Assembly: GCA_032209605.1 (NCBI GenBank)
Contig: JASFXZ010000028.1
Coordinates: 9,856,981 to 9,920,980, forward strand
Direction of reading: 5' to 3'
DNA: 64,000 bases
Origin: Mactromeris polynyma
Lineage: Eukaryota > Mollusca > Bivalvia > Venerida > Mactridae
The notes under the pieces are model-generated. The model was not told the origin of the DNA, searched no databases, and saw only the letters and a program-made list of their open reading frames with translations. This document shows, in pieces, positions 1 through 10,110 of the stretch (position 1 is its first letter; every line of letters starts with the position of its first letter). A program made the translations under genes and the position numbers.

Positions 1-14
1 AGAATGAGTCCTAC

Positions 15-63
15 CTCTTGTTCTTGCGTTGAAAATCGTTACCGAATTTACAAAAGAAATACA
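15..63 (-). CDS. Possible third exon of secreted Cys-rich gene
   Basis: On the minus strand a short open stretch lies between an AG (just above 63) and a donor-like AAGAG|GTAGGA (at about 14). Joined to the preceding 70-bp exon, which ends in phase 1, the frame stays open for about 16 codons and contains one Cys. No domain can be named from so short a piece, and the upstream pyrimidine tract is weak. It is listed only because phase and donor fit the gene that starts at 2581. Confidence 0.22.
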
Positions 64-483
64 CTCAAGTGCGATAACATATTTTAATGCAATGACAATA
101 TGAATAAAGAAGTCAAACAGGTTATGCAACATACACATTGTACAGTCATCCCAATAGCACCAGAAGACATAAAAACAGTTAATAAACTATATAAGTTTAT
201 GCCAACGCCCATAGTAAAGCATAGTGCTACTGTGACAGTTACGTACCGAAATGCATTTAATAGCCCTCTTTCAAAAAGTAGTTATGTTTTATATTTTGAG
301 AGAAGGTTTACCACTCCGCTTCCATGCAGATGGTATGCTTGACAAATGCTCCGTATGTCTCCAGCTACGGTCACCCAAAATGCTCAAGGAGCAATATTAA
401 ATAAATATATATCTTTCAATTTGACGTCCACAGCAAGTGCTCAGAAAACTTGACATAAAATAACACATAAATGCTCAACTTAC

Positions 484-553
484 CTTCAGTTACACATGCA
501 CCTGTCTTTATGTCGCACACTTGCCATTCTGCACAATTACAATCTCCCGATAG
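484..553 (-). CDS. Exon 2 of secreted Cys-rich gene
   Basis: A 70-bp minus-strand exon between an acceptor (CACAAG|CTATCG) and a strong donor (GAAG|GTAAGT). Read in the phase set by exon 1 (phase 0), it is open and gives 23 codons with four Cys, including the pattern GDCNCAEWQVCDIKTGACVT. This looks like a small disulfide-rich (EGF-like or similar) segment and suits an extracellular protein. The acceptor has a weak pyrimidine tract, and a MITE-like element begins only about 30 bp upstream of it in transcript orientation, so branch-point sequence may have been replaced. The assignment rests on phase agreement, Cys content and donor quality. The family is not identified. Confidence 0.5.
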
Positions 554-583
554 CTTGTGTTTAAACATAATATATTGAACAAT

Positions 584-1041
584 TAGGGATGTCAACGAAT
601 AGCAATTTTAGTATTCGAATATTCAGTCAACCTTCCGAAAGAATATTTGAACATTCGACCTTATTATTTAATATAGATACATTTGAAATTCGAAGTTTAA
701 TTTTATGCTTATCACTTTTGTGTTTTAAACGAACAAAGTTATTAAATTCCCCGCGATTACATATATTTCAGGGCCTAAGTGTCATCACCGGATTGTTAAA
801 TCTCTTTTGACCCCAAATATAGAATATGACATGTCAATTAACGCCAGTCCTGTAGATATTATTTTCACGGGTAAAAGGTCATTCGATGCGACAATGCCAT
901 ACATTGAAATTTAATACACTCGCATTCAGCTTTTGTAATATTTATATATATTTTATTGAATATTCGAATGCCGAATCAGTATTCGAATATTTGAACGTAC
1001 AAACGAATATTCGAATATCCGAATATTTGTTGACATCCCTA
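584..1041. mobile_element. Short non-autonomous hAT-like (Ac-type) element
   Basis: The left end TAGGGATGTCAACGAATA and the right end ATTTGTTGACATCCCTA are imperfect inverted repeats. The interior is AT-rich and packed with ATTCGAATATTC-type palindromes. The termini resemble Ac/hAT ends (TAGGGATG), but the flanking 8-mers do not match as a target duplication; a TA duplication is an alternative reading. A second, right-truncated copy lies at 42285-42756. There is no transposase. The element sits in the intron just upstream of the putative exon 2 of the Cys-rich gene. Confidence 0.6.
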
Positions 1042-1699
1042 TATCCATGATATAATGCATGGCTATTCCACACATACACCTCTGGCATGAAAGAAGATAA
1101 AATACCAGGAAAGTTTGGAGTGTATGATTCGCCACCGTATATGTTTATCATTACAATATGTTATGAAGAAATTGAATGTTCAGTCTCTAAAACCCAATTA
1201 CATTTAAGCTGTATTTGTTGATGTCCCGGACTGTCCGACATAATCACTTCAGCTTCTTATGCCAATAAACAAAATACAGATTATGGAAGCACACGTATTC
1301 AAAATGCGAGATCACGAAAGTTAATCAAATAGAAGTGCTCAATGAGACCGTCATTCACCCATTCACCCCAACAATCCTGCTGTTTGTCGTAAAGGGAGAA
1401 ACCATTATATAATTATTTCCCAAAATCATATTCTAGACAAACGTTATTTTTGTCTAGGACGAACTAACAGACAAGCAAATTAAATATATCAGTGTTCACT
1501 ATTTGAAACATATTATTTATTGAGATCATTCAATGATGTATATTCTTAAAAGTATTACACAATACATTGTACATTAATAAAGTGTGCTAATAAGTGCTTC
1601 CTATAGCGTTTCAAATAGATCATCCGTGACAAATTGACTGATTAGAGACAACTTCAAATTATGCACCTTTACAGTGGTTACACAATAACATCATTTTCA

Positions 1700-2230
1700 G
1701 TGACAATTGTTAGGGCGACGACAATATCATTGGCAATGAATCAGACAGTGACAACAGCAAAAGCGAGGTCAACGACAGTGGCGAAGTCAACGTAATTGGC
1801 GATAACATTGGTGAAAACAATTTAGGCAGACAATAATAATGCGTGGATGACGCTAGCAAATGAAATACATGTGACAATGACAATGGCGATGTTGACAATA
1901 ATTTTGATTGCATTGAAAACACTGATTCGAGCAAATCAGGTCGCAGAAAAGTCAGGACATTTTTTTAATTTATAATGGCGATATCATTGTCCTAATAATG
2001 ATTAAAAATGCAATACATGTAGTTATTTCGCGTGCGATGGAGATGACAAAGATGTTCCAACATATGGTGAGGACCAAAGCTGTGAAGGTGGCAATGACAT
2101 TGACAAACTATACACCGATAACAATGTCTACGATTATGTGATCGTGATGACCATGCATACACAATTATGTATTGATAATGTGGCGATAATGATTAGTAAT
2201 ATTAAAGATAAAATGAGCGCCGGTGAGAAT
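1700..2230. repeat. Degenerate Asp/Asn/Gly-codon low-complexity tract
   Basis: The plus strand is full of GACAAT, GGCGAT and GACAGT hexamers and reads as scattered D/N/G/S-rich peptide pieces interrupted by stops. The minus-strand open frame here is only its complement. It looks like a decayed trinucleotide or hexanucleotide repeat inside intron 1 of the Cys-rich gene. No coding function is supported. Confidence 0.45.
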
Positions 2231-2260
2231 GATAACCATAAAAATACATTTCTAACGTAC

Positions 2261-2581
2261 CTGTGCAATATTCACCGTATCCATCTTGATTTGTACACAT
2301 CGGGGATTTACGACAAACTCTTTTGATGTTCCGAGATGCAACGAGCATTTCTTAAACGACCGATCATATCCTACGACTTTACAAGTCGGTCTCACTGCAC
2401 ATTTCTTCACACAGTCACGAATTGATATTTTCGTAAACTCCCTAAATTTACTTTCCTCTGTCGGACATATGCCAAACTCATATTTTCCAAAAGTACCGTG
2501 ACTATTTGAGTAGCAATATTTCGTAAATGCAACTAATACAAGTGCAGATGAACAGCCAAATATACATATCATATGCTTCAT
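2261..2581 (-). CDS. Exon 1 of a secreted PAN/apple-like Cys-rich protein
   Basis: A 107-codon first exon. Residues 1 to about 25 (MKHMICIFGCSSALVLVAFT and following) form a signal peptide. The mature part carries Cys in a PAN/apple-like arrangement: C at 38, then DCVKKC, a further C in RPTC, the FKKCSLH segment and a last C near the end. The C...C..Y.....C.L spacing is typical of PAN domains. The frame runs into CAG|GTACGT, a good donor at 2260, ending the exon in phase 0; the in-frame extension past it hits a stop within three codons, so the donor is the natural end. The next exon appears to be 553-484. The protein is likely secreted, possibly adhesive or matrix-associated; the exact family is not recognised. 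The overlapping plus-strand open frames are shadows. Confidence 0.68.
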
Positions 2582-2649
2582 TTTGCCAAGTTAAAAGTTT
2601 AATTTACTCTTAGACATATCGTCTACAGTTTAACAGTTCTACTACAAGA

Positions 2650-2682
2650 GAAGGAATAAGTTGCTACAGAGAACGCCACGTA
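2650..2682 (-). repeat. Interspersed family A, left part (split by Tc1-like element)
   Basis: Carries the motif AATAAGTTGCTACAGAGAAC, shared with copies at 7163, 22262 and 50335. The remainder resumes at 3177 after the inserted element. For this family the strand given is relative to the copy at 24815-25210, which is taken as plus. Confidence 0.75.
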
Positions 2683-3176
2683 CAGGGTGTAAAGAAAGTT
2701 CGTTCCGGTTAGAAAAAGTGTCGTATTTTTATAATATGATACGAAATCTTATGAAATTTGAAATGGAAGTATACCACTAAATTTCGGAAATATTGAGTGA
2801 ATTTCATGTTGTTCTGTTGCTAAAGCACAGCAATGGTTGAATAAGAACATTAATGATTTCATAACTAAAGAGGACTGACCTTGCAATTCTCCAGATCTAA
2901 ATGTCATTGAGATTTTATGGAGCATTCTGGACACAGAAGTGTATTAAGATCCCGCTTCCTGTACCATGACTCAGTAACGACGTTGTTTACGTCATGCTTG
3001 GGGTAACATTTCTCCAGACCATCTTGTTTCATTAATTCATTCAATGCCATATCGGTTAAAACATGTTATACACCATAAAGGTGGTCTATCAGGATACTGA
3101 ATACAAAATGTCATCAAAATGTTATTATTTATTTATTAGCCTTTTAAAAACAGGAACGAACTTTCTTTACACCCTT
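2683..3176 (-). mobile_element. Internally deleted Tc1/mariner-type element with TA target duplication
   Basis: A 494-bp element with terminal inverted repeats GGGTGTAAAGAAAGTTCGTT / AACGAACTTTCTTTACACCC and TA on both sides (2681-2682, 3177-3178). Other copies of the host repeat (7163, 50335) show the unoccupied site CCACATACATAA, so this is a clean insertion. Inside, around 2870-2935 on the plus strand, is a transposase relic reading NSPDLNVIEILWSILD, the WPxxSPDLNPIExxW region of Tc1-like DDE transposases; the N-terminal part is missing. The relic reads in the plus direction; the minus strand is quoted only as the orientation of the host repeat. Confidence 0.85.
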
Positions 3177-3245
3177 TACATAAAACAGTGCGTCCCCACA
3201 CATACCTCCGACAAAACAACAATCCATAAACAATAAGGCACTTGA
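3177..3245 (-). repeat. Interspersed family A, right part
   Basis: Continues the family consensus (AGTGCGTCCCCACACATACC, then ATAAGGCACTTGA) on the far side of the inserted Tc1-like element. Confidence 0.75.
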
Positions 3246-3499
3246 CTTATAGTGTTTTTTCACGCTTACAAACGCAACCGACAATTTATATTATTTATGA
3301 AGCACTTAAATTCATTTACATATTACATGTATATATTATTTGGTCCTGCAATAAAGAACATTCGATCGGTAGGTCAAAGTCAGGAATTGTTGTACGTGTG
3401 CAAAACTGTTTCTCGAGATATTTCACTAGAATTGGTATTGATTGCTCTGTTGCTAATTTTTTATAAGAACCATGGGTGGTATTAACGGAACATCTAGAG

Positions 3500-3820
3500 G
3501 TTAAGACTTTCCATAAATATTTGCCTTAATATCCACAAGATTTTCACTTTATGTCTTATCTTAAGATTTGCCTTATTCATGGCATTTTTCCTTAAATGAT
3601 AAGGTAGCGTTCACCTTCCTTAAAGTAGAAAAGGAAAATCACTTTAAGAATTTCCTTAGATGAAATGAATATTTTCCTTAAAGTTAAGACTCTCCTTTGA
3701 TAAGGAAATCCTTGAGTAGCACTGAGGAAAATCTTAAGGTTAAGGATTTCCTTATCTTTAACTAAGGAAAATAAATCAAGAATAAGGATAATCTTAAGGT
3801 AAAACTTAAGATGTTTCGTG
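3500..3820. repeat. Foldback-like tract dense in CTTAAG/CCTTA palindromes
   Basis: CCTTAAG, CTTAAGG, TTCCTTA and TAAGGAAA recur on both strands, so the region can fold extensively. The minus-strand open frame across it is a by-product. It may be a foldback MITE; the ends are not clear. Confidence 0.45.
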
Positions 3821-3829
3821 AATATCACC

Positions 3830-6800
3830 CCCTGTTTCATATTTGAGGTTTTATATTTTCCACCACAAAATTCACCGTTCTATCATGATTATAGTTCTTA
3901 GACTAATGAAAAACACAATTTTTCCCAACAATATTTTTATATTTCAAAGAGGATACTTATTTTCCCCAGCAAATCTAGAAAATCTCATTTTTTGTCAACA
4001 TCAAATAATTCTCAATAACAATTTTTCATAAATGCCCTATTAAAAATCACATTCAGATATGATTGCCAGCTGTAACGGCTATATTATTCCATTTAGGTCA
4101 TACTAATCTCCTGATCATAATATAAGGAGGTTGAATACAAATAATGGCATAGCAGTACAACAGTGCCAGTGGCGGATCTATATTTTGCACCAAAGCACTT
4201 TTCTTTTAAATGTAGATATTTTATCATAAACTATGTATGCTACATGTACTTGTGGTTAACTTTGTTCAGGCATGATAAGAAGCAAGTAGGATTTCATACA
4301 TGGAATTTCACGAACTCTTCATTTCTTACTGGCCCTTGAAGTTCACGTTTTGACATTTGTGTTTTGTCTCTTCTGAAACTTCATGCTTTATTTATTGTGT
4401 CAGATTTAGGAATAAACTCCTTATTGGCCTGAGAGATAAACATGCTGACAAAAATGCAACATCAATGTTTTGTGTTTCTTAAAGTTTAAGACAAAATGCA
4501 TGAAGAAGTCAAGTTAAGAAACAAACATACACAATATACGGCCATCCTAAAAGAACATGAACAAGGAGACTTACATGGAAACAAGGGACACAAACAAAAT
4601 ATGGGTTCAAATAGGAGTTAGCGCTTCCAGGATTTCCATCAGTTTCTAGCAAACATGGAACTAATTTTAGGGCTATTCTGAACAAACTCTAGGGATAAAT
4701 TTAGAAATTTAAGGACAGCATTCTAAAATACAAATATAATGAGGACTGCTTCAAGAACCACTTACCACTGAAAAGTTAATACAATATCAACTCTCACATA
4801 TAGCAAGTCATAGTATGTTTACCAGTGCTCAAGAGTATTCAGCTGGCCATGGCTGTGTACTCAAATATAAAATCGTTGTATACCAGTCATAGCTAGTGCC
4901 AAGGTGAAGCTAACGATCCACTGGTAAATTGCGTGGATAACGACTGTTTCAAAATACTTAGATAAAATATTGTTAAATACAGCGTATCAATTAAAAATAG
5001 GGCTGTTTAGGATTTTTGACACGTTTTTGGATATTTAGCAAAATGTTAAAAAACAGGATGTTTTGGGCCGCTGGAAAACCTGCGAAAGAAACATGAGGCT
5101 TGACAAAAACGCTAATGGTGGTTTAAGGGAGCACATTAATTCAAATGCACTATTTTGTTGTGCAATTATGACAAGCATTATATGTATAGCCGATAATCTC
5201 TTCAATCCAACCCAATGACATTGTCACTGACAGTCTAAATAATATTAAAAATATAAATGCACGAATTGAATCAGAAGTGTCCAAGATCAACTGCATCACT
5301 TACGAGGCGAAATGGGTAAACAATATGGATTGCAATATATGCTTTTTGTGAATTGAAGGAAATATCATTCGTTAATTATTAATATAAATCATCATTGACT
5401 TAATAAGTAACTAGCTGCTATTTTAAAGCCACGCTGACGTTTTGCAATCGGAAATTAGGCTGTAATTACACACACACAAAACACCAATACGTAGAGCTAA
5501 ACCTATTTAACAGAATGCATCAGCTAGTATGCCAGATTGTACGACCTGACCTTAATTTCACAAATGCTGGAGCTTTAAATTGCTTACAATGTCCTTCCTT
5601 TTCTGTTCAACAACTCTTCAATATCCGGAAACTAGTGTTCCTGTAGAAATAAACATAATAAAGGGAAAGAGAAACAATAAATTTGAGGAAAAAATGGATG
5701 ACTTAGAAACTTATGAATAATTACAGTTCTAGATATTACGGAATGATTGATACACTATGCGTTTTAATTTCAGAAAATGATTTATAATATTTTAAATAAT
5801 CAATCACCTCGGAGTGTGACTGTAATATTTCATGACTGACTTAATAACGTGTATGATATATGGATGTTAACAAGCTACCATATTCCATTACCCTGAGCAA
5901 TCCTATTAAAACTTTCAATTTGCAGTCGAAGCACAAGAACCAGGTTTAAATTATCAGTGGTGTTTTTTCCAATGACAATTCAAAGAAGGCAGTCCCTATT
6001 TTTACCTACACCATCGTGTATAAGATTATCCCTTTCACGTTAGTGCTTATAATTATGTGTATATATCTTAGATGTCTCGTTGGTTTTTTTGAGTGACTGC
6101 GTACTTTTATAACATCTCAGGCTCGACTCGTCAATATGTAATAAATGCATTTCCAATATTCAGTCTGACGTTAATTACATATTAAGTTAATTATGCTGGA
6201 GTTTCATAATATAAATCATGATTTAATGTATAGGAAAAGTGTGCCAAAACTTGGTGTTTATTTGGAAAATTGAAAATTGCTTGCATGGCAAGTTTAATGT
6301 CGTATATTTTCCTTAAATTATTAATTCAAAACAAATGCATTCTGTTATAATGAGCTGACAGAGAATGAGAAGTAGTGGACTTTCCACGTACCATTTACAC
6401 TAAGAAGGGTTACTGATACACACAGCATAAACACACACCCTTTGAAAGAAATATATTAGCCAATATTTTTGAAAGAAACCATGCATGCAAATATTTATTG
6501 AACTTTTAACTTGCGAAAATGAGATTACGATTACTTTACGTTAACTTGCTTGTTTTATAGAAAATTATAAAGGATTACTAGAAGGCAGTTAATTTGAAAA
6601 CATAACACAAGTATAAATATTTTTACATATACATGTAGATTAGCACATCGCGAGAATTACCGTTCTACATTTTGTTTCGATAGAACGGTAATGGCATGTG
6701 ATACTTTAAAAATTCATACTTTTTACCAACAGTTTTGGTTATATTTGTTTTGTTTTATTTATATATTATTGTTACTTTTGTAAACAGTTGATGCTTCTAT

Positions 6801-7140
6801 AAGAATTGTCATTTTGATCAACCCACATGTTTAATTTAATGTAAATGTATCTTCTCCGTAACTTTATATGTTTGAATTATCCTGTATATACAGTCATGTA
6901 ATTGTAAATATGTTGTCCACATGGGCCGCGAGGCTAAATAGGTTTTTGAAAATAAAACTTGTTCAAACAAACTGAATATAAACAAAGAACGAACAATGTA
7001 CAACGAATGAGTTCAATACTGAATGATCCGAACATCTTTAGAGATCTTTTTGTATTCCATTAGAATGTATTAAATAAAGAATATGTTCAAAAATAGCAGT
7101 TAAAAAATATGCAGGTTTTGTTAAGATGCCAGTCGATAAT
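3830..7140. other. No gene recognised; AT-rich intergenic DNA
   Basis: No exon with good splice sites or recognisable protein was found. Two local features stand out. A perfect 12-bp hairpin (ATTACCGTTCTA / TAGAACGGTAAT) lies at 6656-6692. A transcript-end-like stretch (GGTTTTTGAAAATAAAACTT, polyadenylation signal near 6951) could be the 3' end of an old retroelement or plus-strand transcript. Confidence 0.4.
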
Positions 7141-7162
7141 ATTTAAATGTTAAAATGTTGAA

Positions 7163-7370
7163 AAGAGAGAAAGTTAAGTAGCAACAGGGATACGCCACAT
7201 AAGACAGCGCCTCCCAACGCAGACCTCCGGGAAAACAACAATCCACAAAACATAAGGCACTTGAGGAGGCCAAAGGGTACATACTTTAAGGAACAGAGGC
7301 ACAAGGAACAACCAGGAGACTCAAAGTAGACAGTGTAGGAGAGGGGGGGGGGTGAATTAATGGATACCAA
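7163..7370 (-). repeat. Interspersed family A copy
   Basis: AAGTAGCAACAGGGATACGC, then CAGCGCCTCCCAACGCAGAC, then CATAAGGCACTTGAGGAGGC, closely matching copies at 22262 and 50335. A G-tract follows near 7341. The minus-strand 75-codon frame here is repeat-derived and recurs in other copies. Confidence 0.75.
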
Positions 7371-7374
7371 TAAT

Positions 7375-7925
7375 GTACCAAAAATAGGACTATGAAACCC
7401 GTATTTTTATCATAATATCATATTACGACTGGCCGTTTTATTTTTTTGTAAACCTATGTTTTAACTATTTTAGGCTAAGCATAACATTTTCGCAAGTTTA
7501 AAAATCGCCAAGGGAAATAACCGCTGTGTCGTATTTACGTATGTTTGGTAAATAGTTTTATAACTTGCTTGTTTGAAAATAGTGAGTGAAAACTAGTTAG
7601 TGTTTATGTTAGACTTTTAATGTTATATAAAAAACAAGTTCTTAAGTTTTATTTTGATTATGTTTACCTCATTAAAACATGTGCAATGATGCATCGTCTA
7701 TAATCTGGACGATTGTGCGTTTGCGTTTTTCGAAACGACTTAGTGTTTTGTTTATAGGTAGCTAGGTTTCGCGAATCGAAGCATAACAAAAATAAAAAAC
7801 TGTATAACCTTATTAACAGCTACCCGAAACGTTATGATTGTACTGCTACGAGTTCATGAACCATGGTATTCCCCCAAACATTTGGACTTTCAATAACTTC
7901 TGTTTTATACATTTGTTTTGCGTCT
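7375..7925. other. No gene recognised
   Basis: AT-rich sequence with no convincing exon. It would be the 3' flank of the candidate minus-strand exon at 7930-8166; a minus-strand AATAAA occurs near 7650. Confidence 0.3.
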
Positions 7926-7929
7926 GATT

Positions 7930-8166
7930 CTAGTGGCCTGTGTAAATAGCATAATGACAATTAAATTCAAATCCAGACGGATCACACAGTGTAATTTGAT
8001 TACAAATTGTGATAATTTGACATAATTGACCGACGGGGACAACATTAATCGCAGTTTCACATACGAATATATCCAAAATAAATCTCAGATTGTTTTGCTC
8101 CTGGAATGTCGCACATTCAAAAGCAGCATTGTAAAGGTTAACTACCATACACGCTCTGTCAATCAA
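7930..8166 (-). CDS. Candidate terminal exon, unknown protein
   Basis: A minus-strand open frame of 78 codons ending in TAG, with five well spaced Cys (CETAINVVPVGQLCQIITIC, then LCDPSGFEFNC), so it reads like an extracellular domain rather than noise. A possible acceptor (TTTTGATTGACAG) lies near its 5' end. No family was recognised and no partner exon was found upstream. It could be chance in AT-rich DNA. Confidence 0.22.
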   Translation of the reverse strand: MIDRACMVVNLYNAAFECATFQEQNNLRFILDIFVCETAINVVPVGQLCQIITICNQITLCDPSGFEFNCHYAIYTGH

Positions 8167-8397
8167 AACACTCTAGACAGTGTGAAATGATTATATTGCA
8201 TTCCCCCAATGATAAACAAACAAATGAAAGCTTAGGTTACATGTGTCCATTGCATATTTATAACATTCACCAGTCCCACCACTAGCCTGTATGTTGTATG
8301 TTGTAATATAAACAAACGTTTTGATGAACGAATCAGCTAGAGTCAAATATTATTTATTTCGTTCCATAAATCGTATATTGACACTTTAATGTATATA

Positions 8398-8520
8398 CCT
8401 CCTCAAATGCCTAATGTTTTATGAACTATTGAATTCCCGGAGGTCTATGTAGGGAGGCATTGTCTAATGTACGAGCTTTCCCTGTAGCAACTTATTCTCC
8501 CTTACTCATGATGTATCATC
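8398..8520 (+). repeat. Interspersed family A copy
   Basis: CTCCTCAAATGCCTAATGTT ... CCCGGAGGTCTATGTAGGGA, then CTGTAGCAACTTATTCTCCC: the reverse orientation of the copy at 7163. Confidence 0.7.
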
Positions 8521-8621
8521 TGTTCCCCAAGTGAGCACTGTCAATTGGAAATAAAAATTGTACATCTGGTTTTCACCACATTCAATGCACTGCAGACGAA
8601 ACATGAAATATATTGAACAAA

Positions 8622-8770
8622 ATGGTCGGCGAAATTTGAAGGTAAAGATTTGTTTTGCTATATAAACAATGCCGATATGTTACGATTGCTGGTCACTCCA
8701 GATCCAAAATGGATTTTGGTAAATTCTCTGAAATTCAGTGGATTTCGGTAGGGTCACCTTGTTCGGTTGA
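8622..8770. repeat. Interspersed family B copy
   Basis: GGTCGGCGAAATTTGAAGGT, then TTACGATTGCTGGTCACTCC and the AATTCAGTGGATTTCGGTA tail. Related pieces lie at 13378-13475 and 42057-42115, and in reverse at 57635-57765. Confidence 0.55.
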
Positions 8771-8943
8771 AAAGAAGTTAGTTTAGTGATTTCCGTTATA
8801 TGTGATCGTTTTGCACAACACTGATATACAAATAGCAAAGCCAGGTTAGTACGGCTGCGTTGAAAAATCGGTTACTTATTCATACACACAAAAATGCTAA
8901 ATGTTTGCTTTTATGATAAATATTAATTATTTGCACTGCAAAG

Positions 8944-9095
8944 ACACTCACAATTCCGCAAGGATCCCAGGTGCGTTAATAATGAAAGGCTCCTTGTCAA
9001 ATAAAGAAATGAACCAGACAAAGCATGATGTGGTTTTTGATACATTCCAGACATCTGATGATATACACGAATATACTGCGATAAAAATATCCACC
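8944..9095 (+). CDS. Candidate internal exon, unknown protein
   Basis: An open plus-strand stretch between ...CACTGCAAAG| and CCACC|GTATGT. It encodes a polar, acidic segment ending TFQTSDDIHEYTAIKIS, which resembles a cytoplasmic tail with a tyrosine motif. No neighbouring exon was found and the acceptor is weak, so this is speculative. Confidence 0.2.
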
Positions 9096-9519
9096 GTATG
9101 TATCATATTGTCATTATTAGTTTGAAAGCGTATATTACATAATCAGACACAACAGCGCGATATTAAATTGCAGACAAATTTATGTTTTTTTCTATGAACA
9201 ATGATCCCATTATATTGTTAACTATTTAGAACCTAGTTTTAGGACGCGTCTGATTTATTGCAGCAAACACGTATACATAATATCATCATTGTTTTTGAGG
9301 CGCTTAAGCGTCTCTTTGCTATCATTGTCTCAACCGGAAGTTTACTCGAAGTACCGCCAGTAATAACCACAACATGTAGAACCTGCTGTAAAACATTTGA
9401 ATAACAAGAGTGGCAAACTGTCACCAAAGACGCCCGTCATAAGTCAGAGCTCAGAATTAAACAAGACAAATTTAAGGTAATTTCTAAAATCAAAGGGTGA
9501 TAACTCCCTAGTGACTTGA

Positions 9520-10110
9520 GCCATATCGGTTGGTTATCGAACCTGGCCGAGATATTATGCCCATAAACATGTTCGTCTAGTTTGTTAAAGATCGAATGAA
9601 AACTCTTTGACTTAGAGAGCGGACAAGGCTAATTTAGCCTATTTTGGATAATTCAAGGGCCATAATTCCGAAGTGCCAGGGGTGAACTGGATGGTTATCG
9701 AACTTGGCCGAGATACTATGCCCACAAACATGTTCACCAAGTTAAGTGAAGGTCAGATGAAAACTATTTGACTTAGAGAGCGGACAAGGCTAATTTGGCC
9801 AATTTTGGATAATTCAAGGGCCATAATTCCGAAGTGCCACCAGGTGATGTGGATGGTTATCGAACTTGGCCGAGATATTATGCCCACCAATATTTTCACC
9901 AAGTTTAATAAAGATTGAATGAAAACTCTCTGACTTAGAGAGCGGACAAGGCTAATTTGGCCAATTTTGGATGATTCAAGGGCCATAATTCCGATGTGCC
10001 TGTGACAATGTGGCTGGTTATCGAACTTGGCCGAGATGATATGCTCACAAACATTTTCACCAAGTTAAGTGGAGATCAGATGAAAACTGCTTGACTTAGA
10101 GAACGGACAA
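9520..10110. repeat. Satellite-like tandem array, ~161-bp period
   Basis: The anchor GGTTATCGAACTTGGCCGAG (one substitution in the first copy) begins at 9532, 9693, 9855 and 10016, so the period is 161-162 bp over about 3.5 units. Each unit also holds GACTTAGAGAGCGGACAAGG and CAAGGGCCATAATTCCGA. The monomer length matches the known bivalve satellite family of about 160 bp (BIV160); sequence identity to it was not tested. The minus-strand frame at 9753-9986 is repeat-encoded and contains the same peptide twice. Confidence 0.9.

Noticed and set aside
7143..7370. Minus-strand 75-codon frame with similar peptides at 50351 and 22073
   Set aside because: The shared peptides come from interspersed repeat family A, present in both orientations and many frames; not a protein family.
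9520..10110. CRISPR-like regular repeat
   Set aside because: The repeat unit is continuous (~161 bp with no unique spacers) and the sequence is eukaryotic; it is a satellite-type array.
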